From Pseudovibrio sp. JCM 19062 (lineage in GTDB: Bacteria > Pseudomonadota > Alphaproteobacteria > Rhizobiales > Stappiaceae): a stretch of DNA of 45,926 nt. Location of the stretch: contig BAXV01000029.1 of the NCBI GenBank assembly GCA_001310715.1, positions 1 through 45,926 on the forward strand, in the 5' to 3' direction. A program made the position numbers and the translations under genes. The notes under the pieces were generated by a model that was not told where the DNA came from, did no database searches, and worked only from the letters and a program-made list of their open reading frames with translations. Of this stretch, positions 9,928 to 19,707 are shown piece by piece. Positions within the stretch are counted from its first letter, which is position 1; each line of letters starts with the position of its first letter.

Positions 9928-10227
9928 CCGTGTGGTGTGAGAGGGCTTTTCTGATATTTGGGCTGATAGTCAAGCGGGCAAATTGGATTTTGATATCACT
10001 CTTGTGTAAAACACCGAAATCTATGGGTTTTACCTGTGTGGGAGTGTTGTGAAGCGTCCTTCATGCGCTCCTCTGGCTTTAGGAGAAAGCTCATATTTTC
10101 ATTGCAAAATTCAAAAATAGAAAAACAACAGAGGGTACCGTTTATTTTTAGGGATGTGGCAGCTTGTGTTTGTGGTGCATGAACGATATTTCTCAGCCAA
10201 AGAATCTTGCGAGACAGTGAGGACAGG
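9928..10227. other. Intergenic: promoters of tRNA-Cys and pcm-like gene
   Basis: No coding sequence is visible. On the - strand, TTGACT (9968-9973) is a likely -35 for the tRNA. The right-hand part is AT-rich and ends in gtgaggacagg, the ribosome site for the gene at 10228. Confidence 0.5.
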
Positions 10228-10887
10228 ATGGTCAACTTCGCGGAACAAAGAACACTGATGGTCGATAATCAGCTGCGAACCAATGATATTACAGACCTGC
10301 GCATTATTGGTGCCATGGGCAAGGTGCCCCGCGAAAAGTTCGTTCCGGAAAACCTGAGGGAACTGGCCTATATTGATGAAGATGTGGTGGTGGATGAAAA
10401 AGGTGAGCGTAAGATGCTCAAGCCCCACATCTTTGGTCGTCTTGTGCAGTTGGCTGATATTACCGATAAGGATGTGGTTCTGGTTGTGGGGGCTGCTTCC
10501 GGTTATGGCGTTGCGGTGATCTCTTACCTTGCAGAATCCGTTGTTGGCTTGGAAGCGGATGTGGCGCTGTCAGAAGCAGCTTCTGCGAATTTGGAACAGC
10601 TTGGCATTGAGAATGCTGCGGTTATTGATGGTGATCTGACCAAAGGCTACGCGGCTGACGCTCCTTATGATGTTATTCTGGTCAACGGTTCTGTTGAGGT
10701 GCTGCCGGAGGCCCTGACGGCGCAGCTAAAAGACGGTGGCCGTCTTGTTGTGGTTGAGGGTGAAAGCAACGCAGGTGTTGCTCGGTGCTATACCAGATCT
10801 GGCGATAACGTGAGCTCTGTGTTTGCCTTTAACGCGCATGCGGGTGCGCTTCCTGGTTTCGAGAAGCCGGAAGTCTTTGAGTTCTAG
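10228..10887 (+). CDS. Protein-L-isoaspartate O-methyltransferase family protein
   Basis: The 219-aa frame is intact. The start ATG at 10228 has a GAGGACAGG ribosome site 2-9 nt upstream; a further in-frame extension has none. It has the family N-terminus (FAEQRTLMVDNQLRTNDITD), the substrate-side stretch MGKVPREKFVP, and a SAM-binding glycine motif, VVLVVGAASGYGVAVISYLA (around residue 83-102), followed by an acidic residue after the next strand (GLEADV). In alphaproteobacteria this Pcm-like protein typically sits directly before tolC, as here. True L-isoaspartyl repair activity is not certain for this subgroup, which differs from E. coli Pcm in motif I. Confidence 0.9.
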   Translation: MVNFAEQRTLMVDNQLRTNDITDLRIIGAMGKVPREKFVPENLRELAYIDEDVVVDEKGERKMLKPHIFGRLVQLADITDKDVVLVVGAASGYGVAVISYLAESVVGLEADVALSEAASANLEQLGIENAAVIDGDLTKGYAADAPYDVILVNGSVEVLPEALTAQLKDGGRLVVVEGESNAGVARCYTRSGDNVSSVFAFNAHAGALPGFEKPEVFEF

Positions 10888-10913
10888 GGCTTGTAGTCGA
10901 TGCGCTGCGATGC

Positions 10914-10942
10914 AAGGCGAGGGGGAACCTTCGCCTTTTTTT
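10914..10942 (+). terminator. Intrinsic terminator after the pcm-like gene
   Basis: AAGGCGA-GG, a short loop and CC-TTCGCCTT form a stem with one bulge, followed by a run of T. It lies 27 bp after the stop codon. Confidence 0.8.
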
Positions 10943-11344
10943 GTTTTCTGTGCAGCTTTCTTTCTGAGTTTCGTTTTCGTGATGTGAATTACAGCTTCCC
11001 CGTCCTGCTGTTTGTAGGGGGATCAGTTCAGTTCGTCTGGATTAAGGGAAAGCTGCTAATGGGTGCGGGCTGATTTGCCGTCCATAAAGAGATATCCACG
11101 CAACAATTATTGGGTGAGAAAACAGTAGTAAAATCTTAGTGGTTCAATTAGTGTGCCTTCGGGGAATGGTATTCTGCATTTGGGCTAGTTAATTGTATCA
11201 ATTAGATGTTGCCTGTTCGTCGCAGTTTCTTTTTTTTTTCGCAACCGGCTTAATCGCTGGGGGCGGACGTCGAATATGATAAATTTTCGGCAAACGTGTT
11301 GGGTTTGCGGTTCGTAAGATTGACCTTTGTTTGAGGCATATGAA
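10943..11344. other. Intergenic: tolC promoter region
   Basis: About 400 bp without a credible gene. It is AT-rich towards its right end, with a 10-T run near 11230-11239 (the longest homopolymer I noticed in the window). The ribosome site GAGG (11332-11335) precedes the GTG of tolC. I see no clear -35/-10 pair that stands out. Confidence 0.5.
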
Positions 11345-12730
11345 GTGGTTTCTCGAAAAACGTTAGCGGGTGCAGTAGCCGCAGTTGGCATGCTTGTGAG
11401 TGCTCAGGGCGCGAATGCCCTTACTATTCAGGAAGCATTGGCTGCTACCTATCAAAATAACCCGACATTGAATGCATCGCGTGCTCAGCTTCGCGTGACA
11501 GATGAAAGTGTGCCTCAGGCACTGGCTGGATGGCGTCCGACCCTATCTGCTGCTGGATTGTTTGGTGGCCGGTGGCAAGAATCTGAGAGCATCGGCGGTT
11601 CTGTTACTAACACCCGTTCGGAAACTCGATTTACGCTGGAATTGAATCAGCCGTTATTTCGCGGTTTCAGGACGATAAATTCTACGCGCCAAGCTGAGTC
11701 TGTTGTGCGTGCGCAGCGTGAAGATTTGCGATTTGCGGAGCAAACGGCCCTGTTTCAGGCTGCCACCGCTTATATGGACGTTATTCGCGATACCGCGCTG
11801 GTTTCCCTGCGCCGGAGCGATTTAAACTTCCAGGAGGAGCAAGTTCGTGCGTCCGTCGACCGCTTTAATGTGGGTGAAGGTACGCGGACCGATGTTTCTC
11901 AGTCTGAAGCTGGACGTGCACGTGCGCAATCTGCGTTGAATACGGCGCTGGCAAACCTGAACACCAGCCGCGCGATCTTCCGGCAAGTCATTGGAATTGA
12001 CCCAACAAACCTGAGTGCACGCACCAATGTCACCAGTTTGTTGCCGCAGACAGTGTCTGCAGCGATCTCCATCGGTCAGGAAGAGCATCCTTCGATCCAG
12101 ACTTCGCAGTTCATGGTTGATGCGGCCCAGTTTGCAGTGAAAACTGCAGAGGGTGTGTTGCTGCCATCTGCTGATCTGCTCGGAGATTTTGTATACAGCG
12201 ATAACTCCGATCCACTTACTGCTGCCGGTGGTGGGAGAAATACGTCAGCTTCGATCTTTGGCCGTGTGACCATTCCACTCTACCAAGGTGGCGGTGAGTA
12301 CTCACAAATTCGCCAGGCAAAAGAAGATTTGGGTCGTACACAGCTTATGGTTGATGTGTCCCGTGACAGCATTCGGGCGCAGGCCATTTCTGCATGGGGG
12401 CAGTTGAATGCATCTATCGCCTCGATCACTGCGTCGGAAGCCGAAGTCGCAGCAGCGCGCCTTGCTTTGGAAGGTGTGATTGAAGAGCAGCGTGTTGGTC
12501 AGCGGACCACACTGGATGTTCTGGACTCACAGAGTGATCTGGTTGATGCGCGTGTGACGCTTGTTACCTCTCAGCGTGATCGCGTGGTTGCTGCTTATGC
12601 GGTGCTGTCCTCCGTTGGTCGTCTGGATTATGAGCATCTTGGCCTGAGCGGTGCGCGTTATGATCCAACCGAGCACTATCGTCTGGTGCGCGACAAGTGG
12701 ATTGGTCTGCGGACTCCAGATGGGCGTTAA
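11345..12730 (+). CDS. tolC: TolC family outer-membrane efflux channel
   Basis: TolC trimers form the outer-membrane and periplasmic tunnel used by type I secretion and multidrug pumps. The frame is intact. I choose the GTG at 11345: a GAGG lies about 9 nt upstream and it yields a compact signal peptide (VSRKTLAGAVAAVGMLVSAQGANA, cleavage after ANA near residue 25). The open frame extends upstream to TTG 11327, which adds an acidic, less signal-like start. Mature residues begin LTIQEALAATYQNNPTL, the classic TolC opening. Two OEP repeats follow, with the LNQPLFRGF and IPLYQGGGEYSQIRQAKEDL strands/helices at equivalent positions and the late RVGQRTTLDVLDSQSDL motif. About 461 aa, usual size. 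A strong terminator closes it. Confidence 0.96.
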   Translation: MVSRKTLAGAVAAVGMLVSAQGANALTIQEALAATYQNNPTLNASRAQLRVTDESVPQALAGWRPTLSAAGLFGGRWQESESIGGSVTNTRSETRFTLELNQPLFRGFRTINSTRQAESVVRAQREDLRFAEQTALFQAATAYMDVIRDTALVSLRRSDLNFQEEQVRASVDRFNVGEGTRTDVSQSEAGRARAQSALNTALANLNTSRAIFRQVIGIDPTNLSARTNVTSLLPQTVSAAISIGQEEHPSIQTSQFMVDAAQFAVKTAEGVLLPSADLLGDFVYSDNSDPLTAAGGGRNTSASIFGRVTIPLYQGGGEYSQIRQAKEDLGRTQLMVDVSRDSIRAQAISAWGQLNASIASITASEAEVAAARLALEGVIEEQRVGQRTTLDVLDSQSDLVDARVTLVTSQRDRVVAAYAVLSSVGRLDYEHLGLSGARYDPTEHYRLVRDKWIGLRTPDGR

Positions 12731-12761
12731 GCTCCTCTGATATAATGATGAATTTGGAGAA

Positions 12762-12787
12762 GGGAGCAGGCAATGCTCCCTTTTTTA
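12762..12787 (+). terminator. Intrinsic terminator after tolC
   Basis: GGGAGC - loop - GCTCCC followed by six T (12781-12786), 31 bp downstream of the tolC stop. Confidence 0.9.
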
Positions 12788-12952
12788 TTGGGGCTTCCGC
12801 CGGAATGCCAGTTTTCCTTGTGGGAATTGGCGTTTTGCCAGCTGTGTGGCTGTCAGGCGGCTCGGCTTTTCTCTTATATTTGAGTAAGTATTTATTAATT
12901 AACTGAGTCGGAATGCCGGCGGATTAGACGCGAACAGAAGTGGAGTGCAATC

Positions 12953-13599
12953 ATGGGAGCTGTTTCACAGGGTAACGAGCCTTCCATGGAGGATATCCTT
13001 AGCTCGATCCGCAAGATAATTTCGGATGACGAAGCGAGCGACGCTAAGCAAATGACAGATGATGTATTGAGTGAAGCGGACGCAAATCGTGAGTTGTCGC
13101 AGGACGATCTGGATAAACTCTTTGATGATGCGCCAGCGGCGATGGAGCAGCTCCTGCACCTGAACCTGAAGAGGTGAAGGAAGAGGAGCGGGAAGTTCTG
13201 GAGCTGACGCAAAAAGAGAAGATTGACGAGCAATTCTCCCCGGTGAAAATGGTTGAAGGCCTTGCGGAAACGGCCGATGGGGGTGATGGAGATGTCGCCT
13301 TTATCGATCCGCTGGGACCGGAAGCGTTTGGATTGAGCAGTGCGGAACAGGACGATATTTTAGAGCCTGCAACTGCGCAAGATCCAATGGAAACACTTAT
13401 CTCAAGCACTACGGATCAGGTTGTGTCCAGTGCTTTTAATGGTCTTGCCAACACGGTGCTGTCCAAGAACGCCCGTACGCTGGAAGACCTTGTGGCCGAG
13501 ATGCTGCGCCCGATGCTGAAAGGCTGGCTCGACCAGCATCTGCCGGGTGTGGTGGAGCGGCTTGTGCGCCAAGAGATCGACCGTATCTCGCGCAAATAA
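12953..13599 (+). CDS. popZ: PopZ-like polar organising protein (DUF2497), one frame break
   Basis: PopZ proteins assemble into a polar matrix that anchors ParB-bound chromosome origins and cell-cycle regulators. The N-terminal signature EPSMEDILSSIRKIISDDE (residues 9-27) is present, then a long acidic, proline-bearing linker, and a C-terminal assembly helix block (ARTLEDLVAEMLRPMLKGWL, then LPGVVERLVRQEIDRISRK). This is the DUF2497/PopZ architecture. The frame breaks near 13146-13149; restoring one a (atggagcag to atggaagcag) gives MEAAPAPEPEEVKEEE and a 215-aa protein. Its position between tolC and valS is the usual one in Hyphomicrobiales. It has its own hairpin terminator. Confidence 0.85.
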
Positions 13600-13607
13600 T
13601 CTTTCGG

Positions 13608-13636
13608 ATCAGAGGGGAGGCCAGCTCCCCTCTGAT
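13608..13636 (+). terminator. Hairpin terminator after popZ
   Basis: A perfect 11-bp stem (ATCAGAGGGGA / TCCCCTCTGAT) with a 7-nt loop begins 8 bp after the stop codon. The T-tract is missing (tatccgg), so termination strength is uncertain. Confidence 0.65.
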
Positions 13637-13807
13637 TATCCGGAATCCATGACTCCCTTCGTGATAAACCTTAGTAAAACAGAGCTGCGGTGTGGGCGGT
13701 TTGGGTATTTGTCGCTCAAATGTGTCTGCAGGCGGCATGAAAGGTTGACTTAGGCGGGTGCATCCGATTTACACCAGACAAACTCCATAAGTGGAAGAGC
13801 TTTAGGT

Positions 13808-16659
13808 ATGCTGGATAAAACATATGAGGCGGCCTCCGTTGAGCCGCGGATTTACGAAGCCTGGGAACAGGCAGGAGCCTTTAAGGCAGGTGCGGGCGCA
13901 GAAGATGGAGCTGCGACCTACTCGATCGTGATCCCGCCGCCAAACGTGACTGGCTCTTTGCATATGGGCCACGCTTTGAATAACACCCTGCAGGACATTA
14001 TGGTTCGCTACCAGCGCATGCGCGGTCGCGACGTTCTGTGGCAGCCGGGTATGGACCACGCAGGTATCGCAACGCAGATGGTCGTTGAGCGCCAGATGGC
14101 TGCTGAGGGCGGTAATATGACCCGCCGCGACCTTGGCCGTGAAGCGTTTATCGAGCGTGTCTGGAAATGGAAAGGTGAATCCGGCGGGATGATCTTTAAC
14201 CAGCTCAAGCGCTTGGTGCGTCTTGTGACTGGTCCCGTGAGCGCTTCACCATGGATGAGGGCCTTTCCAAGGCCGTTCTGGAAGTCTTTGTTTCCCTTTA
14301 CAAAGAGAACCTGATTTACAAGGACAAGCGCCTTGTGAACTGGGACCCTAAACTTCTGACTGCGATTTCCGATCTGGAAGTTGAGCAGAAGGAAATGCAG
14401 GGCAACATGTGGCATTTCCGCTATCCGCTGGCGGATGGCGTGACGTACGAGCACCCGATTGCGTTTGATGAAGACGGCAAGGCGACCGAGTTCGAGACAC
14501 GTGATTACATTGTAATTGCGACCACTCGCCCGGAAACCATGCTGGGTGATACGGCTGTTATCGTACATCCGGATGACGAGCGCTTTAAAGCGCTGCAGGG
14601 CAAAGATATTATTCTGCCGCTGGTTGGCCGCCGTATTCCGATCATTGCCGACGACTATGTTGATCTTGAAACCGGTACAGGCGCAATGAAAGTGACGCCT
14701 GCGCACGATTTCAATGACTTTGACATTGGTAAGCGTCATGATCTGGCGCAGATCTCCATTATGGACCGTGAAGCCAATATCGTTCTGCGCGAAGCAGAAG
14801 GCTTTATGGATGGTCTGGAGCTGACTGACGAGCTGACCAAAACCCTTGAAACTCTTGAGGGTGTGGAGCGCTTTGAAGCACGCAAGCTGATCGTTTCCAT
14901 GCTGGAAGAGCGCGGCCTTCTGGATGAGGTTGTTGATCACCTCAACATGGTTCCGCATGGCGATCGTGGCGGTGTTCCGATTGAGCCGATGCTGACCGAC
15001 CAGTGGTATGTTGACGCCAAAACCATGGCGAAACCTGCGATTGCGTCTGTTCGCGAAGGTCGCACCAAGTTCGTGCCTGCCAACTGGGACAAGACTTATT
15101 ACGAGTGGATGGAAAACATCCAGCCATGGTGCATTTCGCGTCAGCTGTGGTGGGGACACCGTATCCCTGCGTGGTATGGCCTTGAGGGCAAGTTCTTCGT
15201 TGAAAAGAGTGAAGAAGAAGCGCTCGCAGCTGCTGCGGAGTTCTACGGCAAGCCTGTTAAATTGATGGAGCAGAACGACGCTCTTGCCGCTCATGAGGCT
15301 GGTGAAGCTGACTTTGTTGCGATCTACCGTGACGAAGATGTTCTGGACACCTGGTTCTCTTCTGCGTTGTGGCCGTTCTCTACCCTCGGCTGGCCGGATA
15401 AGACGCCTGAGCTTGCGCGCTATTATCCAACATCCGTTCTTGTGACCGGCTTTGACATCATCTTCTTCTGGGTTGCCCGCATGATGATGATGGGCAACCA
15501 CTACATGAAGACCGAGCCATTCGACACGGTTTACATTCACGCCCTCGTTCGTGACGAGAAGGGCGCGAAGATGTCCAAGTCCAAGGGCAATGTGATTGAT
15601 CCGCTGGCGCTGATTGAAGAATACAGCGCTGATGCGCTGCGCTTTACGCTTGCAGCTATGGCTGCGCAGGGCCGCGATATCAAGCTTGCAACATCCCGTG
15701 TTGCTGGTTACCGGAACTTTACAACCAAGCTCTGGAACGTTTGCCGCTTTGCGGAAATGAACGAGTGTCATGCCGTAGAAGGTTTTGATCCTGCGCTGGT
15801 TAAGCAGACCGTGAACCGCTGGATTGTGACCGAGACCAGCCGCGCTATCCGCGAAGTTTCTGATGCGATTGATACCTACCGCTTTAACGATGCGGCTGGT
15901 GGAGCTTACCGCTTTGTCTGGAATACCTTCTGTGACTGGTACGTTGAGCTGACCAAGCCTATCTTCTACAGCGATGATGAAGCAGCGAAGGAAGAGGTTC
16001 GTGCGACCACTGCGTGGGTTCGCGACGAGATCCTGAAGCTTCTGCATCCGTTCATGCCGTTCATCACTGAAGAGCTGTGGAACCGCACGGTTGAAGATGG
16101 TGAGAACAAGCGTGAGAAGCTTCTGGCTCTTTCTTCCTGGCCAACTCCGATTGGTGAAGATGAGGAAGCGGCTGCGGAGATCAACTGGCTGATCGATATG
16201 ATTGTTCAGATCCGCTCTGTGCGTTCTGAAATGAACGTTCCAGCAGGTGCGAAGGTTCCTGTTGTTCTTTGTGGTGCTTCTGATCAGACGAAGGCTCGTT
16301 TGGAAATCCACGAAGCGGCGATCATCAAGAAGCTCGCGCGGAGAGTGTGACCACTGCTGACGAAATCCCGCAGTTCTGCTCAGATCGTAGTTGGTGAAGC
16401 AACTGTTTGTTTGCCGCTGGCTGGCGTTATTGATCTGGTTGCGGAAAAGGCTCGTCTTGGCAAGTCTTTGGACAAGATTGTTGGTGAACTGACCAAGATC
16501 TCCAAGAAGCTGGAAAACGAACGCTTCCTTGCAAAAGCGCCGGAAGATGTTGTTGCGGCTGAGAAAGAAAAAGTGGTTGAGCTTGCCGAGCGCAAAGAGA
16601 AGATGACCGAGCTCTTGATCGCCTCGCAGCTCTTGGCTAAGGCTTTTCGTTCATTCTGA
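13808..16659 (+). CDS. valS: Valyl-tRNA synthetase (three frame breaks)
   Basis: ValS charges tRNA-Val. It is an essential class I synthetase. The HIGH motif is HMGH within [17 protein letters not shown] (near residue 45) and the KMSKS motif is [14 protein letters not shown]. The CP1 editing domain has [16 protein letters not shown] and [15 protein letters not shown]. The C-terminal coiled coil ([20 protein letters not shown] to [11 protein letters not shown]) is intact. Breaks: near 14215 (ttggtgcg needs ttgggtgcg, restoring [20 protein letters not shown]); near 16341 (cgcggagag needs one g, restoring [13 protein letters not shown]); near 16374 (two g missing, giving [12 protein letters not shown]). 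Repair gives 952 codons, normal length. Three disabling lesions in an essential gene argue strongly for sequence error. Confidence 0.96.
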
Positions 16660-16666
16660 TACTTTT

Positions 16667-16695
16667 AAAACGCGGCTCTTCGGGGTCGCGTTTTT
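16667..16695. terminator. Terminator between convergent valS and MscS-type gene
   Basis: AAACGCG ... CGCGTTT stem with T-tract (16691-16695) on the + strand, and AAAA on the other side, so it can serve both directions. The + strand T-tail overlaps the stop codon of the - strand gene (16694-16696). Confidence 0.8.
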
Positions 16696-18685
16696 ATTTG
16701 GCCTTTTTCGTTTTAGCCTTTGCTGGCTTTGACTTCTGCTTGGATTTGGCCTTGGAGCCGGACTTTGGCGGCTCCTTGCTCTGTGGTTGGCTCATGGCTC
16801 TGTCATAGTTGGCGATGAAGGGGTGAGCGACTTCGATATCTTCCTTTGAAATGAGTTTGAGCGTGCGAAGAAGGATATCCTGCTTCATGGTGTGGTACTC
16901 ACCACGTGTTGAAGCCTGCACGCTGTCTTCTACCTTTAAAGTGATGCCAACTTCATCATTCCTCTCAAGGCGAACCTTCGCGCCGTCAGGCAGGGACAGG
17001 GGGTAGGCTGCAAGCATCTGTTTTATCTTAGTGATAAGTGTTTCCAGTTTCTGCGTGCTTGTGTCGTACTTGAGTACAAATCTGAGAACGACGCGAAAAT
17101 GATCTTTCATGGTGAGGTTCATGAAGTTCATCTTGGCAAGGTCTGCATTGGGAACGGTGACAAGCGTTCTGTCCGTGGTTCTGATGCGTGTTGAACGCAA
17201 TCCGATGGAGACAACGTGACCGCGGACATTGTTGAACTCACAGTAGTCACCTACATGGACAATGCCATCTGCATACAAAATGAGGCCGCCAATCAGGTTC
17301 TCCAGTGTCGGCTGCGCAGCAAGGGCGATGGCGAGGCCGCCAACACTGATACCGGCAATGATGCCATAGAGCGGGATGTTCAGACGGGTTGCGCCATAGG
17401 TGAGCAGGATCAAGGCGCACAAGGTGGCTACGAGCTGTGTGGCTGTGCGAATGAGGCTGCTGTCAATGGAGGTAACGGGGTGATCGCGTAACAACACCAG
17501 CTCGCTCAGCAGACGGAGCACTTTGTAGATGATGATCGCAGAACCGATCCAGACCAGTGTTTCTATCGTCAGGTCGTACACCTGAAGCGTCTGGCCTCCA
17601 ATATTGATCTGATTGTCTGCCAGATAACGCAGGAGGATCAGAGCACCCACAATCACCACGGCACTGGTGATGTTGATCAGCTGGCGTAAGAAGGGCTTGT
17701 TGCGATTGGATAAGCGGTGGATGCGGCTTACAAACAGAAGCGTCAGAACGAGGATGCCGACAGTTACGACAACCAACGCAATCCATTGCCAAACGGCTTG
17801 CCCGTAAAAAAAATCCCAAGCAACCATTCGGGCTGTTGCTCGATTAATGAGAACCATGCAGGAGGAAGCAGCTGTCCCGGGCTGGAGGCATAGAAATGAT
17901 AGAGGTCTTTGTTCAGGCTGGACTGGGACGGAAGGTCTTTGACATCCTGATAGAACTCCGGGATACGATCCACGGTTTCGGCTGAGAAGAGATACTCTCC
18001 CTGATCAGGACCCTCTTGCACTCTGGTTAGCGTGATCTGGGTAAAGGGAATTGTCCAGCTGTCTTTCAGGTTGGTCTGGTTGAAGTCGTAGGTTCCAGCA
18101 GCCGTTCCTGGGATGTCTTGCAGTGGTGGGAGCGGGATGCGGTTCAGTATCTCCTTCAGCTGCAGGGCCAGCTCCAGTGATGTTTGCTGGCGGGTGGCGC
18201 TGGGAACGCTGGAAAGATCGAAAACACCTCTTGCCCGTTCAAGCAGGATTTCGGCTATGCGGATTTTCTCGTGAACCCGGCTTTGATCCTCGCCCATGCC
18301 CAGAACGTCCATGGAGAACGCACCCATGCCGGTGCTTTCCTCGTAGGCTTCGAGAATGAGCTGATTGGCTTCTTCCATGATTTCCAGAAAGCTCTGAAGC
18401 GTCGCTCTGGGGGAGCTGGTATCGGCGGGTGCCAGTGGGAATAAGCTGATGAGGTCTTCGGCATCAAACGCCATGAGCGGCATGGCTGGCATGTAAAAAC
18501 TATCCGGCGTTGTGCTGCTGGGATTTGGGAGTGTTGGCTTCTCTTCGGGTGCTTCAGGATCTGTTTTTGCTGCTGCTTGACGAATTTTTATAGAGGTTTT
18601 GCGCTGGTGCCTGAGCGGGGAGTGCGACTGACATAAGAACGCAGATTAACGCAAAAAAACGCGTTAAATTCCATAAATAACGCAT
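16694..18685 (-). CDS. MscS-family mechanosensitive channel with N-terminal periplasmic domain (two frame breaks)
   Basis: These inner-membrane channels release solutes under osmotic downshock. The proposed start at 18685 gives a signal peptide (MRYLWNLTRFFALICVLMSV, cleavage near PAQA). A periplasmic domain of roughly 230 residues follows (DTSSPRATLQSFLEIMEEAN), then at least four hydrophobic segments. The pore helix and beta domain are recognisable: AGISVGGLAIALAAQPTLEN and YADGIVHVGDYCEFNNVRGH, then VPNADLAKM. The tail is a lysine-rich repeat (KSGSKAKSKQKSKPAK). The A8 run at 17806-17813 needs nine A to join WLLGIFF to YGQAVWQW. The A-rich spot at 18591-18596 needs one base fewer or two more. 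Repaired length is about 663 aa. If the upstream break is not real, translation could start at 18492 instead. Confidence 0.85.
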
Positions 18686-18704
18686 AATCGCGCAATTTGG
18701 ACGC
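18640..18704 (-). repeat. Helically phased GCG array at the MscS-gene start
   Basis: On the + strand CGC triplets start at 18640, 18650, 18660, 18681, 18691 and 18702, i.e. spaced 10, 10, 21, 10 and 11 bp with A/T-rich DNA between. The array spans the start codon (18685) and first 16 codons. A similar array is at 44781-44830. Confidence 0.5.
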
Positions 18705-19023
18705 AAGGTATCTGGTGCCGGGCTTTGCGGAGGTGTGAAGGGTGATGGTTGCCTTATTTGCATAAAGATCCCGGTTCTGGACATTTTCAGTGTTATGAAA
18801 CCAGCCACACACGAGGATTTGGAGAATTGATAGCTTGTGATTTGAGTAAAATTTGCAAGGTGTCGGTGCCAAGTTGCGTGACATCTGAGCAACGCCTGTG
18901 GGTTAGCGGAGATTCCTCAGGGTTTGCCGCTTGTTTGCCTCGTTCTTGCCTTTTCCCCGTAGCATTCCAGTGCTAAGCCCTTTAATGCTCGGGCGATTGA
19001 ATCATTAGCTGCTGGAAAGTTTT
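18686..19023. other. Intergenic between divergent MscS-type gene and DUF2155 gene
   Basis: About 340 bp serving two divergent genes. Its left edge contains the end of the phased GCG array. A GGAAAG ribosome site (19014-19019) precedes the ATG at 19024. I see no other gene and no RNA structure that I can name. Confidence 0.5.
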
Positions 19024-19569
19024 ATGGGTTTTACAATACGTAGATATCTTGGGCGTGCTGCAACTTGCGCACTTGCTGCGTTGATTGGTGGGGTTGCGTT
19101 TGGATCGCCTTTACAAGCTCAGACGCCAATTCAGAACCCGGTTGCAGTGTTCAAGGGACTCGACAAGATCACCGGCCGCGTTACTACCTTTGATGTTTAT
19201 ATTGACGAGACTGTTCAGTTTGGCGCGCTGCAGGTGACACCGCGTGTATGTAATTCACGTCCGCTGACTGAAGCCTCGCAAACCACTGCGTTTATTGAGG
19301 TTGATGAGCTTACGCTGGACAGCAAAGTTCGCCGGATCTTCAGTGGCTGGATGTTTGCAAGTAATCCGGGTGTGCATGCTGTTGAGCACAGCGTCTACGA
19401 CATCTGGCTGATCAACTGTAAGACGTCCACCTCGGTTCCTCCACCAGAGGGATATGCAGGTCCAGCTGTTGAGATCGTCTCTGAAGAAGACGAGCTGGCT
19501 GGCGATGATTTTGTTTCTTCAGGTGAAATTCCGGTCCCACGACCGAAGGTTCTTGCAACCTTGAATTAA
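19024..19569 (+). CDS. DUF2155 domain-containing exported protein
   Basis: The 181-aa frame is intact. Residues 1-33 form a signal peptide (basic MGFTIRRYLGR, hydrophobic core, cleavage near LQAQ). The body is a single DUF2155 domain: NPVAVFKGLDKITGRVTTFD, TVQFGALQVTPRVC, then RIFSGWMFASNPGVHAVEHSVYDIWLINC. The two cysteines VC and NC may pair in the periplasm. The acidic C-terminal tail is less conserved. Its molecular function is unknown. In Hyphomicrobiales it commonly neighbours aat and the accB-accC genes, which lie convergently here. A GGAAAG ribosome site precedes the ATG. Confidence 0.88.
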   Translation: MGFTIRRYLGRAATCALAALIGGVAFGSPLQAQTPIQNPVAVFKGLDKITGRVTTFDVYIDETVQFGALQVTPRVCNSRPLTEASQTTAFIEVDELTLDSKVRRIFSGWMFASNPGVHAVEHSVYDIWLINCKTSTSVPPPEGYAGPAVEIVSEEDELAGDDFVSSGEIPVPRPKVLATLN

Positions 19570-19576
19570 TGCGATG

Positions 19577-19707
19577 CGGCCTCTTAGAGCATGTCGCGTT
19601 CATATGAATTCATGCACCAAGCTCTAAGCGTTTATTTTTACGCGTATTCTTCTCCGAAAACCGGACCCACTTTTCGGGAATACGCTTTAGTAGAGGCCGT
19701 TTTTTTT
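19577..19707 (+). terminator. Interrupted terminator flanking the repeat element
   Basis: CGGCCTCT (19577-19584) and AGAGGCCG (19692-19699) are perfect inverted repeats, and the second is followed by eight T (19700-19707). Together they have the form of an intrinsic terminator for the DUF2155 gene whose loop holds the 100-bp repeat at 19587-19686. The right arm and T-run also encode the C-terminus of aat on the other strand. Confidence 0.55.
19587..19686 (+). repeat. 100-bp two-module interspersed palindromic element, copy 1
   Basis: It matches 35584-35683 at 95 of 100 positions with no gap. Module A is gagc...gctc (GAATTC core TGAATTCA within). Module B is a hairpin GCGTATTC ... GAATACGC enclosing CCGAAAA / TTTTCGG. 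This resembles the mosaic intergenic palindromes common in rhizobial and Brucella genomes (RIME/Bru-RS type), a family-level resemblance from memory. Copy 1 ends directly against the stop codon of aat. Confidence 0.9.

Noticed and set aside
14008..16311. A 767-codon open frame antisense to valS
   Set aside because: It is a shadow of valS codon bias; its translation has no domain-like features and the + strand frame is plainly ValS.
18554..18892. A separate small - strand gene upstream of the MscS-type channel
   Set aside because: Its end is a signal peptide (from 18685) that fits as the start of the channel once the A-rich spot near 18593 is corrected.
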